Assembly: GCA_036785325.1 (NCBI GenBank)
Contig: JAXIVH010000029.1
Span: 3,823,821 to 3,887,820 of the forward strand
Source: Urophycis tenuis
Lineage: Eukaryota; Chordata; Actinopteri; Gadiformes; Phycidae
Length of the DNA stretch: 64,000 nt
Direction: 5' to 3'
Shown: positions 12,937-64,000 of the stretch, piece by piece
Numbering within the stretch: the first letter of the stretch is position 1
Layout of the letters: the number at the start of each line of letters is the position of its first letter
Notes under the pieces: model-generated
The model's input: the letters and a program-made list of their open reading frames with translations, nothing else
What the model was told of the DNA's origin: nothing
Database searches by the model: none
Translations under genes and position numbers: made by a program

Positions 12937-12948
12937 TGTGTGTGTGGG
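12893..12948. repeat. (TG)n at start of 3' UTR
   Basis: TG units with one TA and one GG interruption, about 12 nt after the sema5b stop codon. The transcript reads CA repeats. Confidence 0.95.
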
Positions 12949-12958
12949 GCCCTGATCC

Positions 12959-63129
<50,171 letters not shown>

Positions 63130-63209
63130 CTGTTCGAACCAGGAACCAGACAACATGCAGCATCAAAGACACATTTCCATATGGTGCATCTCAGGCACTG
63201 CATATATGT

Positions 63210-63498
63210 TAAGAGTGCGGATCGGGATGGAAGGTTCTGTCCCAGCCCCCGGCCCGCGTCCGACAGAACAGTAACCGAACCCGACCCGAGCCCGACAGGC
63301 GTCAAGCTTTTTCTGTCCGAACCCGACCCTAACCCGACAGGCATCAAGCTTTTTATTTCAATAAACAGATGAACGCAACACGCGCAGGTTAACACGTGCG
63401 GGTAAATAAAAAATTTCAAATCATGCAGATGTGACCGAGCCCCGACCCGAACCTGAGCATAATTTCAAAATATTTGTCCAAACCCGACCCGTCCTCTA
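63210..63498 (+). mobile_element. hAT-like MITE ('CCCGACCCGA' family)
   Basis: Starts taagagtgcggatcggga, ends cccgtcctcta. Flanks atatatgt / atatttat (6 of 8). An internal segment (cgaacccgaccct..caagctttt) is duplicated. Confidence 0.75.
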
Positions 63499-64000
63499 AT
63501 ATTTATACATCATTGTTGTAGTTGTTCCTTTCATTTTATTTTCAATGCCTCGCAAGGTCACCTAGGTGGCCTTTCTGGGCTCCTCCAATAACAACAGAAT
63601 ACAGGGTTATGATGTTGAAAACCTCATTATTGTTTATTGCAAAATAGCAATGTCGTTACAGTCTGAGCAGGTGTTCCATGCTGCCATGCTACTCTCCAGA
63701 GTGTAGGAGTGTGTGACTGGTTTATCCAGCATGCAGTGGCTGCTCAAGGCACCGCAGGTGTCTGGGCCTCACCCAGGCCCAGAATCTAATTGGTCTGACT
63801 CCGTGCTCACCAGAGTCCGGTGAGGCATTAGGGTGCTGATAGACTATCTTTTAGACCAAGCGTAAGCGTATGCGACCTGCTGTGTCCTGTGTGCAGACTT
63901 GCTGCATCATTACGCGGCAAAAACGCACAAGTGGAGGTCTCCACTTGTGCAGACAACAGTACTATCAGATCAGAAATCGTACAAAAGCATGTGTATTGCG
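63499..64000. other. intron upstream of first visible exon
   Basis: No exon, promoter or repeat recognised up to the window end. Confidence 0.5.

Larger units (their letters stand above)
10650..12958 (-). other. sema5b: probable 3' UTR of sema5b
   Basis: Mostly non-repetitive DNA between the stop codon and the first good poly(A) signal downstream. It begins with a CA repeat (transcript sense) about 12 nt after the stop and has a second CA/GT tract at 11641-11690. No conserved ORF is seen. The extent is inferred; an alternative signal at 12084-12089 would give a much shorter UTR. Confidence 0.45.

Overview
This is vertebrate, almost certainly teleost, nuclear DNA. It has a multi-exon gene with GT-AG introns, a very high density of short tandem repeats, tRNA-derived SINEs that share a 3' tail with L2-type LINEs, and many small hAT-like DNA elements with 8-bp target duplications. 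The extreme dinucleotide-repeat load recalls cod-like fishes, but that is only an impression.

One host gene is recognised: a class-5 semaphorin on the minus strand, best matched to sema5b. Seventeen coding exons (63129 down to 12959) were placed by hand with consistent reading phases. They encode 973 residues and a stop. The signal peptide and the start of the Sema domain lie beyond the right edge, so the promoter is not in the window. From N to C the visible protein has the rest of the Sema domain (exons 1-6 as numbered here), a PSI domain (exons 6-7), seven thrombospondin type-1 modules (exons 8-14), a 13-residue juxtamembrane exon (15), the transmembrane helix with the proximal tail (16), and the cytoplasmic C-terminus (17). 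The long cytoplasmic match to SEMA5B, unlike SEMA5A, decides the paralogue.

Layout: 1-10640 is downstream intergenic DNA made largely of LINE, SINE and hAT remnants. About 10650-12958 is the probable 3' UTR. 12959-63129 holds exons separated by repeat-filled introns, and 63130-64000 is intron upstream of the first visible exon. The most striking intron is between exons 12 and 13 (20015-24961). It is nearly filled by a 24-bp minisatellite whose variant markers keep a multiple-of-24 register in its core. It is open in all three minus frames and runs in frame into exon 13. Other arrays are a 46-bp array grown from a SINE 3' end (33351-33990), a 225-bp higher-order AACAC array (about 39520-40110), a 60-bp GA array (34800-35140), a 1.4-kb CT array (26438-27838) and a polypurine block (13504-13987).

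A recurring theme is that repeats touch the splice sites. Pyrimidine-rich (in the transcript) arrays sit directly upstream of several exons, SINE 3' tails lie just upstream of exons 3, 5 and 17, and a 215-bp CA repeat (in the transcript) begins about 9 nt after the donor of exon 7. No tRNA, rRNA, CRISPR or prokaryotic feature is supported.
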